Positions 61,801 through 63,096 are shown, numbered from the stretch's first letter. The stretch is DNA of 64,000 bases from Emydura subglobosa (GCA_007922225.1 ML680053.1:21202379-21266378), one strand, 5' to 3'. Numbers and translations are program-made. Notes: a model not told the origin generated them from the letters alone.

Positions 61801-63096
61801 ATCTTCAAAGAAATGTGTGTAAGTGTCATTCTAGTCAGGCAAGGTTAGGTGCTTGAAAATCTTGATTAAGGAAACTTAGGTTAGCCAAATGGTTTCCATT
61901 AGTGGAAGCCTGAATCTTTACGATGATAAAAGGCTGTGGTGGGGGTAGAGCCTGGTTTACGGAATTTAATAACTAGTCTGTTTCTCACCATGCAGAGAAT
62001 TGTATTACGTATAAACCATTTAAGACTTCATTTGGAAAATTTAACTGGTTAAATACATTAAAGAAACACTACCTATGTATTGAATAGTAACAACATTTCT
62101 ATCCTTTGAGACCCTACACATTTTGAACATCAGTAGCTTACATAAAATAGACACAGGAGAACCAGATTAAAATATTTATCCTTTTGGTAAACATCTGCAT
62201 TTTCATGCTTTGAATACATTTCATATGACCTAGTCTTAATCTGTATATTTTATGAATTAGTGTAAATCTGTATAGATAATTGTCTCATTCTCAAAGAGAG
62301 CTGTACAGTTATTCCATGAATAAAAAATCAATGTGTGATTTCAGATATCAGTAAATAGTTAATATTTCCATTATCAGCCAGCCAAATTATGATATGCAGT
62401 GTTCTTAATTTGTTTTATTCATTATATCTTACATTTATATAGCATCTTCTATCCAAAAATTCATCTTGGCCCCTTACAAGTAATGTAACACTACACAAAT
62501 TCAGTCCTGTTTAATACTTGTGATCTGTATGGTCACAGATCCCTTGAAAGCATGTCTTGTATACATAGGAAATGTTTTTGGGATGTCCTCCTAATCTTCC
62601 ACAGGCCTTGCACTCTCTTGGGCTATCCAAGAACTTGGACAAAATTCTTCTGCTGGTGCCAGACTAGAAAAATCAATCCAACTATAGATGTTTTAGGCTG
62701 GAGGAGAAATCGTTCCCATGAAAAGAACAGAGAACTAATTTTCCAACATAAATTTTGTCTCAGAAATAATATAGAATAAATATTTTAGAAATGAAATAGT
62801 TTTGCTTTTTTGGTCTGAAAACAAGATGAAAACAATCCAAGCTGTGTATTTTTCAAACGAATTAACAAAATATATGAACCTGTTCACTTGAAGTTAATCA
62901 CTCGGTGAAAATATGGACAATTACTGAACTAAATTGTCAAGAAATCTTTGCAATTAAAATATAAATTGTGTTGTAAATAATTTATGTTTTCAGGTCCGAG
63001 CAAAATTCACAGTTGATGATCATAGTCATTACCTCTTTACACCATGCATTCTTACTCAGTGGGTTCTTGGCTTATTCAGATATGATTTAACAGGAG
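7678..63096 (+). CDS. DYNC2H1: DYNC2H1, cytoplasmic dynein 2 heavy chain 1 (partial, 36 exons in window)
   Basis: Force-producing subunit of dynein-2, which carries IFT trains from ciliary tip to base. The exon protein matches vertebrate DYNC2H1 almost residue for residue as I remember it. It covers the later N-terminal tail (exons 1-14), the linker region DHC_N2 (about exons 15-22), AAA1 with Walker A GPAGTGKT (exon 23), Walker B CFDEFNR (exon 24) and sensor [12 protein letters not shown] (exon 25), AAA2 with Walker A GPSGAGKS (exon 28) and WIICDGD (exon 29), and the start of AAA3 with GPEGCGKG (exon 32). Missing are the N-terminal ~500 residues and everything after early AAA3 (AAA4-6, stalk, microtubule-binding domain). 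All 36 exons keep the frame: summed length 6,052 bases, consistent phases at every junction, no in-frame stops. One donor is GC (13617). No frameshift or truncation is visible, so the gene looks functional. Exon numbers here are ordinal within the window, not the published ones. Confidence 0.97.
7854..8194. other. Intron start, nothing recognised
   Basis: AT-rich intron sequence following a consensus GTAAGT donor. No repeat family or exon recognised. Confidence 0.5.
8195..8285 (+). repeat. Ancient dispersed repeat fragment
   Basis: Contains TGTGCTAGCTGCTAGACATA, then AGTCACTGCCCCGTAGAGCTTGCAATCTA. A related sequence sits at 59150-59235 (CTAGGCACTGTACACATAT, then AGCCCCTGTCCCC and AGCTTACAAT). 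The shared order of blocks shows they are the same old repeat family. Its name is uncertain. Confidence 0.5.
8320..8560. repeat. Dispersed repeat, probably a DNA-transposon relic
   Basis: Runs from AAAATCATGAGATTT to GTCATGAGAGTTGG, with internal CTTTCAAGCTTTTCTCTGCAAC and ACATGACTCCAGG. I recognise this order from repeated reptile sequences but cannot name the family. The ends share ATCATGAGA / TCATGAGAG. Confidence 0.4.
8666..8870. repeat. Poly-T run followed by long purine-rich tract
   Basis: A run of about 16 T is followed by about 170 bases almost entirely A and G (AGAAGAGAGAGAAGG, GGGAGAGAGGCAAGG). The 77-codon minus-strand ORF here is low-complexity Ser/Leu/Pro and not a gene. Confidence 0.7.
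8940..9360. repeat. Imperfect ~200-bp tandem duplication
   Basis: Two blocks, about 8955-9090 and 9180-9330, share the order TCTGCTG, AGTCTC, CCCT(T/C)GGGCTG-like, CCTGGAGTTT(C/T)TCT and a final GAGTCC/GAAGTCTCC. Divergence is high. The family is not recognised. Confidence 0.35.
9688..9883 (+). CDS. DYNC2H1: DYNC2H1 exon 2 of window (tail)
   Basis: Begins with the last base of a split Cys codon and reads [11 protein letters not shown], then [17 protein letters not shown] and [11 protein letters not shown]. Acceptor TTTAG, donor CAG|GTATGA. Confidence 0.95.
9884..10875. other. Intron, nothing recognised
   Basis: About 1 kb of AT-rich sequence with no repeat family or exon that I can identify. 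Confidence 0.5.
10876..10971 (+). CDS. DYNC2H1: DYNC2H1 exon 3 of window (tail)
   Basis: 32 codons, phase 0 at both ends: [20 protein letters not shown], then ALAFEQIIK. Acceptor TATAG, donor AAG|GTAAAG. Confidence 0.96.
11220..11640 (+). repeat. Possible L2-like LINE 3' relic
   Basis: A broken reading frame gives [20 protein letters not shown]. This resembles the LxxLHWLPVxxR block near the C-terminus of L2/Jockey-type reverse transcriptases. No 3' end was identified; weak call. Confidence 0.35.
12236..12640. repeat. GC-rich minisatellite, period about 90 bp
   Basis: Four to five diverged units built on GGCGG(C/G)CAGC(A/C)GCC, CTTC(T/C)GG, CAGCTCC and GGGAAG/GGGAGG. Their composition is sharply different from the AT-rich surroundings. 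It creates ORFs on both strands (159 codons +, 172 codons -) that have no coding character. Confidence 0.7.
12786..12802. repeat. (TC)n microsatellite
   Basis: Run of about eight TC units inside the hAT-like element, beside CCTCCTTC-rich sequence. Confidence 0.75.
13249..13401 (+). CDS. DYNC2H1: DYNC2H1 exon 4 of window (tail)
   Basis: 51 codons in phase 0: [20 protein letters not shown], then [20 protein letters not shown], a helical stretch. Strong acceptor TCTCCCCCAG, donor AAG|GTATGT. Confidence 0.97.
13518..13616 (+). CDS. DYNC2H1: DYNC2H1 exon 5 of window (tail), GC donor
   Basis: 33 codons in phase 0: [20 protein letters not shown], then [13 protein letters not shown]. By homology the exon must end at CAG (13616), because the next exon starts [10 protein letters not shown]. 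The donor there reads GCATGG, not GT. An in-frame GT donor further on (after TATTGTATT, 13638) would add nine codons not seen in the family. Confidence 0.9.
13617..14570. other. Intron with one short palindromic relic
   Basis: AT-rich. Around 13880-13985 there is AAGTCAATGGGAG followed by CTATTGACATTAG, a remnant of the palindromic CATTGACTTNAATGGG family seen repeatedly in this window. Otherwise nothing recognised. Confidence 0.4.
14572..14822 (+). mobile_element. MIR/CORE-type SINE
   Basis: A tRNA-derived head with a degenerate B box (AGACCTGGGTTTAAGTCCC), then TGTGTGACTTTGGGCAAGTC, CTCTGTGCCTCAGTTCCCC and ATCTGTAAAA. It ends in TGTGAAGTACTCAGGTACGA and GGGGGCCATAT. This is the standard order of the amniote CORE-SINE. 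Confidence 0.75.
16045..16300 (-). repeat. CR1-like 3'-end fragment
   Basis: Antisense sequence with ATATGGCCATACAGCAACAGACC, CCAGTATTGTTTATGAGAGAG, and later TTAGAGGTTGGCTTATGC. This follows the same template as 18515-18870. Confidence 0.55.
17865..18216. repeat. Imperfect ~50-bp inverted repeat
   Basis: The left arm (17865-17915) contains TTCTTACCTGTTAATTTTC and CTCCTCATTCA. The right arm (18165-18216) is its reverse complement with several changes (TGAATGAGGAAAGA, CTAACAGAAAAAGAAT, GTAAGAAAT). The spacer is about 250 bp. Confidence 0.7.
18515..18880 (-). repeat. CR1-like 3'-end fragment
   Basis: Antisense: TAGGAACATAGGTATTTCC, CAGACCCCTGGCCCATCTAG, AACTGTGGCCAGTACCACAT, then AAGCCCTGAAGCCTGAGATT and CCAGTACCTCTTTGAATC. 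It ends just before the acceptor of the exon at 18907. Confidence 0.65.
18907..19046 (+). CDS. DYNC2H1: DYNC2H1 exon 6 of window (tail)
   Basis: Reads [20 protein letters not shown], then [20 protein letters not shown]. It ends in AA|G of a split Lys codon before GTAAGA. Confidence 0.96.
19133..19361 (+). CDS. DYNC2H1: DYNC2H1 exon 7 of window (tail)
   Basis: Completes the split Lys and reads [20 protein letters not shown], then [18 protein letters not shown] and [12 protein letters not shown]. Short 86-bp intron before it; donor AAG|GTGTGT. Confidence 0.96.
19362..19913. other. Intron with palindromic MITE relic
   Basis: Positions 19490-19620 read CAAAGCACTTAACCAAGTGC and later ACAAAGCACTTAAGCATGTG with opposing arms. 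This is a decayed copy of a palindromic family also present at 21040-21180 and 61610-61735. The rest is AT-rich and unrecognised. Confidence 0.45.
19914..20041 (+). CDS. DYNC2H1: DYNC2H1 exon 8 of window (tail)
   Basis: [20 protein letters not shown], then [19 protein letters not shown]. Ends in AG of a split Ser codon before GTACAG. The acceptor TTTTGAAAAG has a poor pyrimidine tract. Confidence 0.93.
20225..20345. repeat. Palindromic CATTGACTT-family relic
   Basis: Contains CTTCCATTGAAATCACTTG and TCCCATTGACTTTATGAGA in opposing orientation. One of at least ten such decayed units in the window. Confidence 0.4.
20439..20872. mobile_element. Short DNA transposon with AGGGTTGCCA termini
   Basis: Terminal inverted repeats AGGGTTGCCACC / AGTGGCAACCCT bound 434 bp. 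They are flanked by near-identical 8-bp sequences, TTGCACAT on the left and ATGCACAT on the right, as expected for a hAT-type target duplication. The GC-rich interior has no transposase. The minus-strand ORFs of 175 and 87 codons crossing it are compositional. Confidence 0.65.
20905..21180. repeat. Two palindromic MITE-like relics
   Basis: Positions 20920-21000 hold CACATTGACATATGC and CATTCATGTGAATGC arms. Positions 21045-21180 hold CCCCGATCCTGCCAGTACTT ... CCCCTTTGACTTCAGTG ... GGGTTAGGATCTTAG, an inverted structure around the common core. Confidence 0.45.
21468..21583 (+). CDS. DYNC2H1: DYNC2H1 exon 9 of window (tail)
   Basis: Completes Ser, then [20 protein letters not shown] and [18 protein letters not shown]. 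Donor AAG|GTAAAT; the last base begins an Ala codon. Confidence 0.95.
21584..22555. other. Intron, nothing recognised
   Basis: Starts with a T-run near 21624. The remainder has no recognisable repeat or exon. The 66-codon minus ORF at 21879-22079 is unsupported. Confidence 0.45.
22560..22795 (-). mobile_element. MIR/CORE-type SINE, antisense
   Basis: Reverse of the unit at 14572: GTATTTATACAACTTTTATTCC, CCTCACAACTGCGCTGTGTG, TATTCCCATTTTATAGCTGG, AATCTGGGTCTCCAAAGTC, ACCACTGAACCATC. Confidence 0.7.
22891..23018 (+). CDS. DYNC2H1: DYNC2H1 exon 10 of window (tail)
   Basis: Completes Ala, then [20 protein letters not shown] and [19 protein letters not shown]. Acceptor TTACATAG, donor GAG|GTAGGA. 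Confidence 0.95.
23019..23993. other. Intron with one palindromic relic
   Basis: 23690-23800 contains GTGAATGGGCACTTAAC and CCAATTGACTTCTTTGGTG, a decayed unit of the palindromic family. (AG)n-rich short tract near 23473-23495. Otherwise nothing recognised. Confidence 0.4.
23994..24143 (+). CDS. DYNC2H1: DYNC2H1 exon 11 of window (tail)
   Basis: 50 codons in phase 0: [20 protein letters not shown], then [18 protein letters not shown]. Acceptor CTTTAG, donor CAG|GTGAGA. Confidence 0.97.
24144..25173. other. Intron with one palindromic relic
   Basis: 24640-24735 holds GGCCCCAATCCTGCAATG and GAGTCAATGGGGCTCAG, a common reptile palindromic repeat. The rest is AT-rich and unrecognised. Confidence 0.4.
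25174..25379 (+). CDS. DYNC2H1: DYNC2H1 exon 12 of window (tail)
   Basis: [20 protein letters not shown], then [19 protein letters not shown] and [15 protein letters not shown]. Ends in AT of a split Ile codon (Val in the mammalian protein) before GTATGT. Confidence 0.96.
25380..26008. other. Intron, nothing recognised
   Basis: AT-rich; no repeat or exon recognised. Confidence 0.5.
26009..26164 (+). CDS. DYNC2H1: DYNC2H1 exon 13 of window (tail)
   Basis: [20 protein letters not shown], then [19 protein letters not shown]. Ends in AG of a split Arg codon before GTCTGA, a weak donor whose position is fixed by homology. Confidence 0.94.
26256..26370 (+). CDS. DYNC2H1: DYNC2H1 exon 14 of window (tail end)
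   Basis: [20 protein letters not shown], then [13 protein letters not shown]. Preceded by a 91-bp intron. Donor AAA|GTAAAA is weak but the frame is exact. Confidence 0.95.
26371..26827. other. Intron, nothing recognised
   Basis: 457 bp of AT-rich sequence. Confidence 0.5.
26828..26998 (+). CDS. DYNC2H1: DYNC2H1 exon 15 of window (start of linker)
   Basis: 57 codons: [20 protein letters not shown], then [30 protein letters not shown] is the conserved block near the start of the dynein DHC_N2 linker domain. Confidence 0.97.
27166..27548 (+). CDS. DYNC2H1: DYNC2H1 exon 16 of window (linker)
   Basis: Longest exon in the window (383 bp). Reads [58 protein letters not shown], then [20 protein letters not shown]. 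NxxQRxWxYLEPIF is the signature of the dynein linker. Ends in AG of a split Arg before GTCAGT. Confidence 0.98.
27549..28404. other. Intron with unexplained AG-rich stretch
   Basis: 27640-28200 has an even, moderately complex AG-rich composition with a 67-codon ORF (27936-28139) and no T-rich breaks. It looks like a decayed transposon unlike the surrounding AT-rich intron, but I cannot name it. Confidence 0.3.
28405..28537 (+). CDS. DYNC2H1: DYNC2H1 exon 17 of window (linker)
   Basis: [20 protein letters not shown], then [20 protein letters not shown]. Acceptor in a T10 run followed by AAAG; donor GAG|GTATAA. Confidence 0.96.
28630..28747 (+). CDS. DYNC2H1: DYNC2H1 exon 18 of window (linker)
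   Basis: [20 protein letters not shown], then [19 protein letters not shown]. The [16 protein letters not shown] block is the most conserved part of dynein linkers. Ends in G of a split Gly codon. Confidence 0.98.
28748..29165. other. Intron, nothing recognised
   Basis: 418 bp, AT-rich. Confidence 0.5.
29166..29278 (+). CDS. DYNC2H1: DYNC2H1 exon 19 of window (linker)
   Basis: [20 protein letters not shown], then [17 protein letters not shown]. Acceptor TTTAACAG, donor GAG|GTAAGA. Confidence 0.96.
29379..29498 (+). CDS. DYNC2H1: DYNC2H1 exon 20 of window (linker)
   Basis: 40 codons in phase 0: [20 protein letters not shown], then [13 protein letters not shown]. Donor CAG|GTAGTG. Confidence 0.96.
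29731..31030 (-). mobile_element. Antisense CR1 LINE (copy C), 3' half
   Basis: On the + strand it opens with TAGACTCATGGACTTTAAGG and GACCATTATGGTCATCTAGT, the reverse of a CR1 3' end typical of turtles. Minus-strand frame 30788-30294 (164 codons) gives the CR1 reverse-transcriptase C-terminus: [20 protein letters not shown], then VQRRATRMI and [20 protein letters not shown]. 5'-truncated. It lies opposite to the gene. Confidence 0.9.
31310..31430. repeat. Palindromic CATTGACTT-family repeat
   Basis: GGCCATGATCCTGCCAACTG ... CCCCATTGACTTTAGTGGGG ... CCACATGGG. The 20-bp core is an almost perfect palindrome; the arms are partly complementary. Confidence 0.55.
31440..33760 (+). mobile_element. 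DIRS-type retrotransposon (copy B), 5' half only
   Basis: Begins with the DIRS terminal motif CTTCTTCGAGTGATGTCTCT and GCGGGTGCTCC. A gag-like reading frame follows, broken by shifts: [56 protein letters not shown] and [20 protein letters not shown] (32126-33230). It ends at the start of the reverse transcriptase (about 33560-33755; [20 protein letters not shown], then [14 protein letters not shown]). The polymerase core, RNase H and recombinase are absent. It is less decayed than copy A in gag, so probably a younger insertion. Confidence 0.75.
32126..33230 (+). pseudogene. DIRS copy B gag-like ORF remnant
   Basis: Two long open pieces (32126-32563, 145 codons; 32865-33230, 121 codons) joined by a frame-shifted middle part (about 32590-32870). 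In DIRS elements this acidic, helical protein is the gag. The opposite-strand ORFs of 131 and 144 codons are shadows. Confidence 0.65.
33761..34434. other. Intron, nothing recognised
   Basis: Sequence between the DIRS truncation point and the exon at 34435. A T14 run at 34266-34279. No exon or named repeat. Confidence 0.45.
34435..34585 (+). CDS. DYNC2H1: DYNC2H1 exon 21 of window (linker)
   Basis: [20 protein letters not shown], then [20 protein letters not shown]. It lies 4.9 kb after the previous exon, across an intron enlarged by CR1 and DIRS. Ends in G of a split Glu codon before GTATGA. Confidence 0.95.
34586..35364. other. Intron, nothing recognised
   Basis: 779 bp, AT-rich. The minus-strand ORF at 34874-35125 has no recognisable domain. 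Confidence 0.45.
35365..35567 (+). CDS. DYNC2H1: DYNC2H1 exon 22 of window (end of linker)
   Basis: [20 protein letters not shown], then [20 protein letters not shown] and ELQYTYEYQ. WxWKxQLRF and the YxYEY motif directly precede AAA1 in dynein heavy chains. Compared with my memory of the mammalian protein the DQKCYIQM stretch is about one residue shorter. Confidence 0.96.
35667..35849 (+). CDS. DYNC2H1: DYNC2H1 exon 23 of window (AAA1, Walker A)
   Basis: 61 codons: [20 protein letters not shown], then [20 protein letters not shown] and [28 protein letters not shown] (35763-35786) is the P-loop of AAA1, the main ATPase site that drives the power stroke. Intact Lys and Thr. Confidence 0.99.
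36085..36267 (+). CDS. DYNC2H1: DYNC2H1 exon 24 of window (AAA1, Walker B)
   Basis: 61 codons: [20 protein letters not shown], then [27 protein letters not shown] is the Walker B motif with the catalytic Glu. Donor GAG|GTATAG. Confidence 0.99.
36634..36698. repeat. hAT-like transposon end fragment
   Basis: CAGGGTTTCTCAACTCGTTG, then CCCAAAATTGGGTCACCAG and AATGTTTCAAAAGG: a familiar hAT-family end. It sits exactly between the inverted left end and the coding part of the Penelope-like element. Confidence 0.5.
37671..38870 (+). pseudogene. Harbinger transposase (DDE_4 / HARBI1-like) pseudogene
   Basis: Starts [18 protein letters not shown] and continues through [79 protein letters not shown] and TIECAFGxLKG, to REALKEHFD. 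These are the conserved blocks of Harbinger transposases. The Asp of GVIDGMHI and the Asp of [13 protein letters not shown] are in place, but stops and frame changes occur at least near 37885, 38145, 38340 and 38587. Confidence 0.85.
39010..39031. repeat. (ATGT)n microsatellite
   Basis: GTATGTATGTATGTAT run inside the Harbinger element, between its two genes. Confidence 0.75.
39190..40520 (-). pseudogene. Harbinger Myb/SANT-like DNA-binding protein remnant
   Basis: Convergent with the transposase. The C-terminal exon (39583-39191) reads [20 protein letters not shown], then [20 protein letters not shown] and [20 protein letters not shown]. The middle part (40306-39983) reads [20 protein letters not shown] and later acidic [15 protein letters not shown]. 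The N-terminal Myb-like part (up to about 40520) is broken. In Harbinger elements this partner brings the transposase to the termini. Confidence 0.75.
41080..41860 (-). repeat. Possible antisense solo LTR
   Basis: Read on the - strand, CCCCTATATAAGTC (near 41285) is a good TATA box with a polyadenylation-like AATTAAAG about 150 bp downstream (near 41135). The CA-repeat, palindrome-free body is unlike the flanking elements. No terminal dinucleotides confirmed. Confidence 0.35.
41883..42106 (+). CDS. DYNC2H1: DYNC2H1 exon 25 of window (AAA1, sensor 1)
   Basis: [20 protein letters not shown], then [20 protein letters not shown] and [17 protein letters not shown]. FITMNPxxxGR is the AAA1 sensor-1 region. 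It follows a 5.6-kb intron filled by transposons. Ends in AG of a split Arg before GTAAGC. Confidence 0.98.
42107..43130. other. Intron, nothing recognised
   Basis: TTATTA-rich microsatellite-like stretch at 42875-42910. The rest is AT-rich without a repeat family I recognise. Confidence 0.45.
43131..43246 (+). CDS. DYNC2H1: DYNC2H1 exon 26 of window (AAA1 end)
   Basis: [20 protein letters not shown], then [18 protein letters not shown]. [10 protein letters not shown] is the conserved AAA1 C-terminal motif of dyneins. The open frame continues past the GTAAGA donor only by read-through. Confidence 0.97.
43247..44315. other. Intron, nothing recognised
   Basis: About 1.07 kb. ORFs at 43593-43949 on both strands lack support. 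Confidence 0.45.
44316..44515 (+). CDS. DYNC2H1: DYNC2H1 exon 27 of window (AAA1-AAA2 junction)
   Basis: [20 protein letters not shown], then [20 protein letters not shown] and [17 protein letters not shown]. Acceptor T8GCAG, donor CAG|GTAAAT. Confidence 0.97.
44516..44835. other. Intron, nothing recognised
   Basis: 320 bp, AT-rich. Confidence 0.5.
44836..45100 (+). CDS. DYNC2H1: DYNC2H1 exon 28 of window (AAA2, Walker A)
   Basis: [20 protein letters not shown], then [20 protein letters not shown] and [28 protein letters not shown] (44896-44919) is the AAA2 nucleotide-binding loop. NPKAMxxxxLLGxxDxxTxEWxDG is the following dynein-specific block. Confidence 0.99.
45101..45476. other. Intron, nothing recognised
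   Basis: 376 bp, AT-rich. Confidence 0.5.
45477..45684 (+). CDS. DYNC2H1: DYNC2H1 exon 29 of window (AAA2, Walker B)
   Basis: [20 protein letters not shown], then [20 protein letters not shown] and [20 protein letters not shown]. DGDxDPxWIExxNxxLDDN is the AAA2 Walker B region and ASPATxSRxGMxF the sensor-2/arginine-finger region, all intact. Confidence 0.99.
45685..45939. other. Intron start, nothing recognised
   Basis: AT-rich sequence before the antisense CR1. Confidence 0.4.
45940..47320 (-). mobile_element. Antisense CR1 LINE (copy D), 3' half
   Basis: Opens with ATCATAGAAATGTAAGGCTGG and AAGGGACCTCAAGAGGTCAT, the reverse of a CR1 3' end. The minus strand gives reverse-transcriptase C-terminal pieces (46424-46239; [17 protein letters not shown]) and, further left in the protein, WVTGLVDKG and [17 protein letters not shown] (47278-47084). 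5'-truncated near 47320. The part 46490-46750 is duplicated in inverted orientation downstream. Confidence 0.88.
46815..46845. repeat. (ATAATTTT)n short repeat
   Basis: Three to four units of TTTTATAA inside CR1 copy D. Confidence 0.7.
47325..47426. other. Junction sequence of the inverted duplication
   Basis: TTTTATTTTATTTTATTATTATAAAA is followed by two copies of GACCTTTGCAAATTAGAATT (47373 and 47427). The first is attached to a rearranged GATTTAGGATTAGAATTGG piece. This looks like the scar of a template-switch event. Confidence 0.5.
47740..47910 (-). mobile_element. MIR/CORE-type SINE fragment, antisense
   Basis: AAATCTAGAAAGGTTAAATG, ACTTGCCTAAAGTTAGACAG, GAGCTGAGAACACAACCCAT, ATCTCTTGACACAGTC: the antisense middle of a MIR-like SINE. 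Confidence 0.5.
47990..49200 (-). repeat. Antisense LTR-like segment, split by a hAT-like MITE
   Basis: On the - strand GTGTATAAAAGAAGG (near 48230) resembles a TATA box and GGCAATAAACC (near 48080) a polyadenylation signal, 150 bp apart. The sequence resumes after the 548-bp MITE at 48824. There is no coding part, so it could be a solo LTR. The outer limits are guesses. Confidence 0.4.
48276..48823. mobile_element. Non-autonomous hAT-like transposon, 548 bp
   Basis: Ends TAGGGATGTAA and TTACATCCTTA are inverted repeats. The 8-bp flanks GTAGTTGC (48268-48275) and GTAGTTTC (48824-48831) match at seven of eight positions, a hAT-type target duplication. The interior is GC-rich with two related ~150-bp blocks (CTGCCGGCTGGGTG, CAGCAGTCTAGCTCTG). 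The ORFs of 60-90 codons across it are compositional. Confidence 0.8.
49296..49425 (+). CDS. DYNC2H1: DYNC2H1 exon 30 of window (AAA2-AAA3 region)
   Basis: Completes Ser, then [20 protein letters not shown] and [20 protein letters not shown]. It follows a 3.6-kb intron. Donor CAG|GTGAGT. Confidence 0.97.
49426..50616. other. Intron with palindromic relic
   Basis: 49510-49680 reads TTAGGCACCTACAATAAATT, AGGCATCTAAATAAGTGG, CTCCTATTGACTAATCATGG and TTTAGGTATCTAAATTTAGG. These are opposing arms of a decayed palindromic MITE with the CATTGACTT-type centre. The remainder is unrecognised. Confidence 0.45.
50617..50772 (+). CDS. DYNC2H1: DYNC2H1 exon 31 of window (AAA2-AAA3 region)
   Basis: 52 codons: [20 protein letters not shown], then [20 protein letters not shown]. 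Acceptor TTTACAG, donor GAG|GTAATA. Confidence 0.97.
50773..52525. other. Intron with old repeat debris
   Basis: 50900-51240 is an AG-rich block (GGAGCCCTGTTGGAAGCCCA, GGGTATTGAATGCCACTGAG) that looks like an old dispersed repeat. 51240-51330 and 52135-52215 carry CCATTGATGTTAAT and GAAGTCAATGAGAG palindromic relics. The 103-codon ORF at 51486-51797 is unsupported. Confidence 0.35.
52526..52785 (+). CDS. DYNC2H1: DYNC2H1 exon 32 of window (AAA3, P-loop)
   Basis: [20 protein letters not shown], then [20 protein letters not shown] and [21 protein letters not shown] takes the AAA3 P-loop place; the residue after the Lys is Gly instead of Ser/Thr. Donor GG|GTAAGT splits a Gly codon. Confidence 0.97.
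52786..53090. other. Intron start, nothing recognised
   Basis: T-rich, followed by an unremarkable stretch with an ORF of 72 codons lacking support. Confidence 0.4.
53100..53450 (-). repeat. LTR-like end of the Gypsy element
   Basis: On the - strand AGGAGTAATAAAGTTTTG (near 53303) carries a polyadenylation signal shortly after GTACCGAGCTGAAAGAG. It includes a (CCCT)n run at 53220-53240. It is placed where the 3' LTR of the adjacent antisense gag would lie. Tentative. Confidence 0.35.
53600..55070 (-). pseudogene. Gypsy retrotransposon gag (SCAN-like) and protease remnant
   Basis: Reading right to left, pieces of one gag appear: a Gln-rich start (about 55060-54960) and [21 protein letters not shown]; then [20 protein letters not shown] and [20 protein letters not shown] (54733-54542); then [20 protein letters not shown] (about 54400). 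A CCHC-like [15 protein letters not shown] (about 54040) comes next, then a protease-like part near 53830. The PYLxGxAQ and VKxAILDxLD blocks followed by WVLxHxPxTLxxAVxLMExFL resemble the SCAN domain, which is thought to derive from gag of Gmr1-like Gypsy elements. Broken by stops and frame changes. No polymerase left. Confidence 0.7.
55092..55333 (-). mobile_element. Antisense CR1 (copy E), left part
   Basis: ATAAGAATGGCCACACTGGG, CAGTGCCAGATGCATCAGAG, AATAGCCATTGGTGGACCTA and TCCTCCATAAACTT: the reverse of a CR1-like 3' end. The same element continues at 56998 after the interrupting CR1. Confidence 0.8.
55334..56989 (+). mobile_element. Sense CR1 LINE (copy F), inserted in copy E
   Basis: 5'-truncated CR1 with the reverse-transcriptase region and a canonical 3' end. 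The end includes GCTCTGAGCAGGGGGTTGG, ACTAGATGACCTCTTGAG, CAACTCTATGATTC and TATGATTCTA. It is flanked by the same 8 bases, ATAAACTT, on both sides (55326-55333 and 56990-56997). It is the least decayed transposon in the window. It has gene-sense orientation in the AAA3 intron. Confidence 0.93.
55345..56907 (+). pseudogene. CR1 copy F ORF2 reverse transcriptase, nearly open
   Basis: [20 protein letters not shown], then a frame change near 55570; [60 protein letters not shown] and [19 protein letters not shown] (FADD is the catalytic box); a TAG replacing a Trp codon at 56189; [20 protein letters not shown]; a second frame change near 56500; then [20 protein letters not shown] to the end. Only about three lesions. 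Confidence 0.9.
56998..57640 (-). mobile_element. Antisense CR1 (copy E), right part
   Basis: Resumes with CCTAATTCTTTTTTTAACCC and runs through ATTAATTTCACAAGGTGACC, ATTTATGATTTTATAGACCT, CTCCTCATATGGAAGCTGTT, TATATCTTTTTTGAGATGAG and ACCATGGATTTATATAGTGG. The minus frame 57424-57242 gives [20 protein letters not shown]. Confidence 0.88.
57660..58260 (-). repeat. Possible antisense LTR fragment
   Basis: On the - strand AATTTATATAAAGG (near 57880) could be a TATA box, with AATAAAGTG (near 57710) about 165 bp downstream as a polyadenylation signal. No coding part attached. Confidence 0.35.
58675..58921 (+). CDS. DYNC2H1: DYNC2H1 exon 33 of window (AAA3)
   Basis: Completes Gly, then [40 protein letters not shown] and [20 protein letters not shown]. 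It follows a 5.9-kb transposon-rich intron. Donor CAG|GTGAAT. Confidence 0.98.
58922..59110. other. Intron start, nothing recognised
   Basis: AT-rich. Confidence 0.4.
59150..59240 (+). repeat. Ancient dispersed repeat fragment
   Basis: GTGCTAGGCACTGTACACAT, then AGACAGCCCCTGTCCCCAAA and AGCTTACAATTG. Same family as 8195-8285. Confidence 0.55.
59345..59560 (+). repeat. L2-like LINE 3' relic
   Basis: CTCCTCCAAATTCCTTCTTA, AAACCCACTTCTTCACCCCA, then CTGGGGCCAAGACTGTGGG. The order resembles the 3' end of amniote L2-type elements. Confidence 0.4.
59561..60050. other. Intron, nothing recognised
   Basis: No repeat or exon identified. Confidence 0.4.
60051..60202 (+). CDS. DYNC2H1: DYNC2H1 exon 34 of window (AAA3)
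   Basis: [20 protein letters not shown], then [20 protein letters not shown] and [10 protein letters not shown]. YDxxxxWxxLxNIQxVASMxxxxGR is the sensor-1 region of AAA3. Ends in GA of a split Asp before GTAAGT. Confidence 0.98.
60203..60781. other. Intron, nothing recognised
   Basis: 579 bp. The minus-strand ORF at 60144-60392 overlaps the exon and is a shadow. Confidence 0.45.
60782..60926 (+). CDS. DYNC2H1: DYNC2H1 exon 35 of window (AAA3)
   Basis: [20 protein letters not shown], then [20 protein letters not shown] and SMVQVYEQ. Acceptor T-rich then GTCTAG; donor CAG|GTATGG. Confidence 0.98.
61112..61545 (+). mobile_element. MIR/CORE-type SINE interrupted by a CR1 fragment
   Basis: The left part (61112-61223) reads GGTTCAGTGGTTAGGGCACT, GGCTTGGGTTCAGTTCC and TGTGTGACCTTGGACAAGCC. 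The right part (61428-61540) reads TGTGCCTCCATACCCTATCT, GTAAAATGAGGATAACTTT, TTGCTCAGATACTATG and GGGGGGCCATAC. Together they make one SINE. Confidence 0.7.
61224..61393 (-). mobile_element. Antisense CR1 3'-end fragment
   Basis: CATAGACTTTAAGGCCAGAA, GGGACAATCATGATCATCTA, GTCTGACCCCTTGCACATTG and CAGGCCACAGAACCTCATCC. Closely related to the start of copy C at 29731. Inserted in the SINE; a TAGTAAATTAGTAAATGG scar follows. Confidence 0.8.
61610..61735. repeat. Palindromic MITE relic
   Basis: AACCAAGCACATAATCACTT, AAGCATTTAAACATCATCTC, ACTGGAGTTAGTAGGACTAA, AAGTGCTTAACACA: decayed arms of the same family as 19490 and 21045. Confidence 0.4.
61736..62993. other. Intron with one short old repeat
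   Basis: 62425-62480 has TACATTTATATAGCATCTTC, then CCCTTACAAG, a common old amniote repeat end. The rest is unrecognised. Confidence 0.4.
62994..63096 (+). CDS. DYNC2H1: DYNC2H1 exon 36 of window (AAA3)
   Basis: [20 protein letters not shown], then [14 protein letters not shown]. HYxFTPxxLTxWVLGLxRY is the conserved AAA3 lid block. Ends in G of a split Gly codon before GTGAGT; the gene continues past the window. Confidence 0.98.

Noticed and set aside
62552..62779. 75-codon ORF as a missed DYNC2H1 exon
   Set aside because: The exons at 60782-60926 and 62994-63096 join in phase with continuous homology; nothing is missing between them.
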